From positions 4,774,001-4,838,000 of the forward strand of contig NZ_CP089301.1 in the NCBI RefSeq assembly GCF_021227995.1: a DNA stretch of 64,000 bases, read 5' to 3'. The position numbers were made by a program, and so were the translations under genes. The notes beneath the pieces were generated by a model. It saw only the letters and a program-made list of their open reading frames with translations, did not search any database and was not told the DNA's origin. Position 1 is the first letter of the stretch. The number at the start of each line of letters is the position of its first letter. The DNA is from Novosphingobium kaempferiae. GTDB lineage: Bacteria > Pseudomonadota > Alphaproteobacteria > Sphingomonadales > Sphingomonadaceae. This document shows, piece by piece, positions 60,784 to 64,000 of the stretch.

Positions 60784-62873
60784 CGCAGGGCATCCCACCC
60801 CGCGTCGGGTGCAAAGCGGGCGCCGTGCTCGTGTTCCAGCGCAGACAGCGCGGCGAGGACGTCGTCGATGCCGCGCTGTCTCGCATAATGGATCGGACCG
60901 CCGCGAAACGGCGCGAAGCCGGTCCCGAAGATCATCGCCGCATCGATCACGTCCGGATCGTCGCTGACCTTCTCGCGCAGCACCGCGACGGCCGTATTCA
61001 CCATCGGCAGGACGAGCCGATCGGCCAGTGCCGGATCGGGATCGGGGCTGTTGTCCCTCACCGGCTTGCCGTCGCGCCAGACGTAGATGCCCTTGCCGGT
61101 CTTGCGCCCCTTGTCACCAGCGGCAACCCTGTCGGTCAGCCACTGCGGCGCGTCGGGCAGTGCCCAGCCGAGTTCGCGCTTGAGCATCGCCGCAACGTCC
61201 AGCGCCACGTCGAGGCCGACTTGATCGGCCAGTTCGAGCGGGCCCGTCGGCATCCCGAAATCGGTCGCTGCGCGGTCGATGGTTTCGGGCGAATGGCCCT
61301 CGTCCATCAGGATCAGCGCTTCGGCCAGATAAGGCGTGAGGATGCGGTTGACTATGAAGCCCGGCGCGCTGCGGGCAGGAGCAGGCAGCTTGCCGATATG
61401 ACCGACGAAAGCACGCGCGGCGGCCTCGACCTCCGGCGCAAGGCGATCGTGCGCGATCACCTCGACCAGATCAAGGCGCGAAACAGGATTGAAGAAGTGA
61501 ATGCCGACCAGCCGTTCGGGCCATACCAGCCCCTCGCGAAGTTCGGGCAGGGGGATCGAGGAGGTGTTGGTGGCGAGGATCGCCCCTTGCTTCATGCGCG
61601 GCTCCGTCTCGGCGTAGAGCGTGCGCTTGAGGTCGGCCTTCTCGGGCGCGGCCTCGATCACGAGGTCGGCCTGCGCGATGCCGAGGCCATCCGGATCGGG
61701 GATCAGCCGGTCGAGCGCGTCGCGCACCTGCAAACGGTCACCGTGCGCGATCTTCTCGTAGAGTTTCGCCGCGCGTGCCAGCGCGCCGCCGATGGGCTGC
61801 TGCTTCACGTCGGACAGACTGGTGCGCAGGCCCTTCCACGCGCACCATGCGGCGATGTCGCCCCCCATTGCGCCCGCGCCGATGACGTGGACATGGCGGA
61901 TGGCGCCAGCCTTGTCGGCAAGGCCCTTGAGCGTCTGGCGCAGGAAGAACACGCGGATGAGGTTCTGCGCGGTATCGGTCAGCATCAGCCGCGCGAAGGA
62001 GGCGATTTCCGCGCGCTTCATCGCATCAAGGTCGCCGCCATGCTCCTCCCACAAGTCGATCAGGGCATAAGGTGCCGGGTAGTGCGCGGAAGGGGCCTGC
62101 TGCTCGGCTTCGACGCGCATCTGGCGGGCGGCGATGCGGCGGGCGGGCGCGCTGTCCTTCGCCCTGTCGAGCAGACCCTGCCGGGCCTGAGGCAGCTTGC
62201 CCGCAACGGCCGCATCGACGGCGGCCCGCACGTGCCGCTCGGGCACCAGCGCGTCGATGAGGCCCATCGCCTTCGCCTGCCGGTCATGGATCGCCTTGCC
62301 GGTGAGCATCAGGCTCATCGCGGCGATTGGATCGCAGGTATGGGTGAAGCGCGCGGTTCCCCCAAGGCCGGGGTGAAGACCGATCTGCACCTCGGGAAAG
62401 CCGAAGCGCGTACCCTCGACGGCGATGCGCTGCGTGCAGGCGAGTGCGATCTCCAGCCCGCCGCCCATCGCATAGCCGTGCATGACCGCGATCGTGGGGA
62501 TCGTCAGCGCCGCCAGCCGGTCCACTACGGCATGGGCCTTGGCAATATGCTCGCGTATCGCGGCCTCATCAGTGACGCCGCGAAACTCGCCGATGTCCGC
62601 GCCCGCAAGAAAGCCCTCGCGCTTGGCTGAACGGATCACCAGCGCCCTGGGCGCGCGCTGTTCGATGCGGTCGAGGATCTGCGCGAATTCCTCCAGCACC
62701 TCCTGAGACAAGGTGTTGGCGCCCGAACCCTGCTTGTCGAGAACGGCCCAGGCAACCCCCTGCGCGTCGCGGGTCAGCGTCCAGTGACGTAACCCTTCCG
62801 AGGGAACCGGACGCGGGCCGAGCGTCAGGTTGCGGTCTTCGAGGTAGGTCCAGACGGGATCCTGCATGGTCAT
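60780..62873 (-). CDS. fadJ: Bifunctional enoyl-CoA hydratase/3-hydroxyacyl-CoA dehydrogenase
   Basis: The 697-residue protein joins a crotonase domain (FLAGADIGEF; GGGLEIALACTQRIA; FPEVQIGLHPGLGGT) to a hydroxyacyl-CoA dehydrogenase (VIGAGAMGGDIA; the catalytic histidine in HFFNPVSRLDLVEVI). It performs two steps of fatty acid beta-oxidation. Its start overlaps the thiolase stop by ATGA, and its stop overlaps the next gene, so the three proteins are translated together. Confidence 0.93.
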   Translation of the reverse strand: MTMQDPVWTYLEDRNLTLGPRPVPSEGLRHWTLTRDAQGVAWAVLDKQGSGANTLSQEVLEEFAQILDRIEQRAPRALVIRSAKREGFLAGADIGEFRGVTDEAAIREHIAKAHAVVDRLAALTIPTIAVMHGYAMGGGLEIALACTQRIAVEGTRFGFPEVQIGLHPGLGGTARFTHTCDPIAAMSLMLTGKAIHDRQAKAMGLIDALVPERHVRAAVDAAVAGKLPQARQGLLDRAKDSAPARRIAARQMRVEAEQQAPSAHYPAPYALIDLWEEHGGDLDAMKRAEIASFARLMLTDTAQNLIRVFFLRQTLKGLADKAGAIRHVHVIGAGAMGGDIAAWCAWKGLRTSLSDVKQQPIGGALARAAKLYEKIAHGDRLQVRDALDRLIPDPDGLGIAQADLVIEAAPEKADLKRTLYAETEPRMKQGAILATNTSSIPLPELREGLVWPERLVGIHFFNPVSRLDLVEVIAHDRLAPEVEAAARAFVGHIGKLPAPARSAPGFIVNRILTPYLAEALILMDEGHSPETIDRAATDFGMPTGPLELADQVGLDVALDVAAMLKRELGWALPDAPQWLTDRVAAGDKGRKTGKGIYVWRDGKPVRDNSPDPDPALADRLVLPMVNTAVAVLREKVSDDPDVIDAAMIFGTGFAPFRGGPIHYARQRGIDDVLAALSALEHEHGARFAPDAGWDALR

Positions 62874-64000
62874 GCGGCCGCTCCCACGTTTGCAATGCGT
62901 TCGATCAGCATGGCGCCGCCCTGGCCCCCGCCGATGCATTCGGTAGCGATGCCGAGTTCGCTGCCATGGCGCTCCATCGCCTGGACCAGATGAAGCGCGA
63001 TGCGCGCCCCGCTGGCGCCGACCGGATGGCCGAGCGAGATCGCCCCGCCATCGACGTTGATGCGCTCGCGCGCGATGCGCCCCGCCGCGCCGTCGAGGCC
63101 GAGCACCGCGCGGCAGAAACCGTCGTCCTCCCACGCGGCAAGGCAGGCGAGGACTTGCGCCGCGAAAGCCTCGTTGAGTTCCCACAGGTCGATGTCGTCG
63201 AGGACCAGCCCGCCCCGCTTCAACAGCTCGGTCGCGGCCAGCGCCGGGCCGAGACCCATGATCGCGGGATCGAGCGCCGACCACTGGCTGTCGAGAATCT
63301 TCGCGCGTGGCGTCAGCCCGTATCTGGCCAGTGCGTCCTCGGAGGCGAGGATCGTCCAGCAGGCGCCGTCGGTGATCTGCGAGCTGTTGCCCGCCGTGAC
63401 CTTGCCATAAGGCGGCTCGAAGACCGGGCGGAGCTTCGCCAGCTTGTCGGGCGCGCTGTCGGGTCGGACGCCGTCATCGTGGTCGTGGACAGTCCCGTCC
63501 CGCGCGAAGGCGGGGACGAGTTCGCCCTCCAGCCAGCCCTTTGCCTGCGCGCGGGCGAGGCGCTGGTGGCTCTCCACCGCATAGGCATCGGCCTGTTCGC
63601 GGCTGATGCCGAACAGGTGCGCGAGCACTTCGGCGGTCTGGCCCATGCCGAGGTCGGTGATGGGGTCGGTCAGCCCCCGCTCCAGGCCAACGACGGGCTT
63701 GAGAAAATCGGGCCGGAACCCTGCCGCCGCCTTCAGCTTGCCTAGTGGGCCGTCCTTGTTGCCCTGCATCGCCGCGAGCCATTCCACCGCATCGCGTCGC
63801 AACACGAGCGGCGCATGACTGAGCGCTTCGGTGCCCCCCGCCAGGATAAAATCGCTGCCGCCATCGGCGATATAGCGATAGGCGGTGTCCATCGCCTGCA
63901 TCTCTGAGCCGCAGTTGATCTGGACAGTGAAGGCGCTCGTCTGCGCGCCGCAGCCAAGGCGCAGGGCCGCGACGCGGGCCGGATTGGCCTCGTCGGCAAT
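62870..64000 (-). CDS. fadI: Acetyl-CoA acyltransferase FadI-type thiolase, 5' end outside window
   Basis: The frame is open to the right edge, so the start is missing; 376 residues are visible. The nucleophilic cysteine lies in INCGSEMQA, and the other active-site parts are LGHPVGASGAR and ECIGGGQGGAML. It makes the last step of beta-oxidation, splitting 3-ketoacyl-CoA. It is the first visible gene of the operon that continues with fadJ and the acetyl-CoA hydrolase. Confidence 0.93.
   Translation of the reverse strand: MADEANPARVAALRLGCGAQTSAFTVQINCGSEMQAMDTAYRYIADGGSDFILAGGTEALSHAPLVLRRDAVEWLAAMQGNKDGPLGKLKAAAGFRPDFLKPVVGLERGLTDPITDLGMGQTAEVLAHLFGISREQADAYAVESHQRLARAQAKGWLEGELVPAFARDGTVHDHDDGVRPDSAPDKLAKLRPVFEPPYGKVTAGNSSQITDGACWTILASEDALARYGLTPRAKILDSQWSALDPAIMGLGPALAATELLKRGGLVLDDIDLWELNEAFAAQVLACLAAWEDDGFCRAVLGLDGAAGRIARERINVDGGAISLGHPVGASGARIALHLVQAMERHGSELGIATECIGGGQGGAMLIERIANVGAAA

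Overview
The window looks like a G+C-rich alphaproteobacterium of the order Sphingomonadales, close to Novosphingobium, Sphingobium or Sphingomonas. The reasons are the TonB-dependent receptors with the sphingomonad signature, a mannonate dehydratase very like the Novosphingobium enzyme, an S1/P1 nuclease, the imuA-imuB-dnaE2 mutagenesis cassette, and LexA operators of the alphaproteobacterial type GTTC-N7-GTTC. Both ends cut through genes: a GGDEF-EAL protein on the left and a FadI-type thiolase on the right. I saw no rRNA, tRNA, CRISPR array or complete insertion sequence.

Positions 1-21,000 are rich in DNA repair and nucleoid functions. In order they hold a c-di-GMP enzyme, an IHF-alpha-like protein, a LexA-controlled dinB-alkB pair, an aldo/keto reductase, a secreted S1/P1 nuclease, a DEDDh exonuclease gene broken by an in-frame TGA, the LexA-controlled imuA-imuB-dnaE2 cassette, an SRAP (YedK/HMCES) protein, a full sigma-70 that may be a second RpoD, an HU protein, an AAC(6')-like acetyltransferase, and a MucR-like protein that lacks its zinc cysteine and carries a histone-H1-like tail. 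Long non-coding stretches and gene relics suggest an accessory replicon or a genomic island, which is inference.

Positions 21,400-33,300 carry a glutathione transferase and a three-subunit molybdenum aldehyde oxidoreductase (PaoABC type), then decaying genes (an orphan coxB and a frameshifted ABC-F ATPase), a TetR regulator with a candidate operator, and an iron-uptake pair (TonB receptor plus PepSY membrane protein).

Positions 33,400-51,100 form a carbohydrate region. A GntR regulator and mannonate dehydratase (manD) diverge from a TonB receptor, a GH115 alpha-glucuronidase and a GH2 glycosidase. Together they suggest uptake and processing of glucuronic-acid-decorated xylan. A LysR regulator then diverges from a split transketolase, an MFS transporter, a 3-hydroxyisobutyrate-dehydrogenase-like enzyme and an OprB-like porin; this second operon's substrate is unknown.

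Positions 51,100-64,000 hold a TetR-SDR divergent pair around a clear palindrome, a membrane metallophosphoesterase, a heavily decayed second copy of the DEDDh exonuclease, a small helix-turn-helix protein, a ProP-like transporter, an outer-membrane phospholipase A, and a beta-oxidation operon (fadI, fadJ, acetyl-CoA hydrolase/transferase) joined by 4-base start/stop overlaps.
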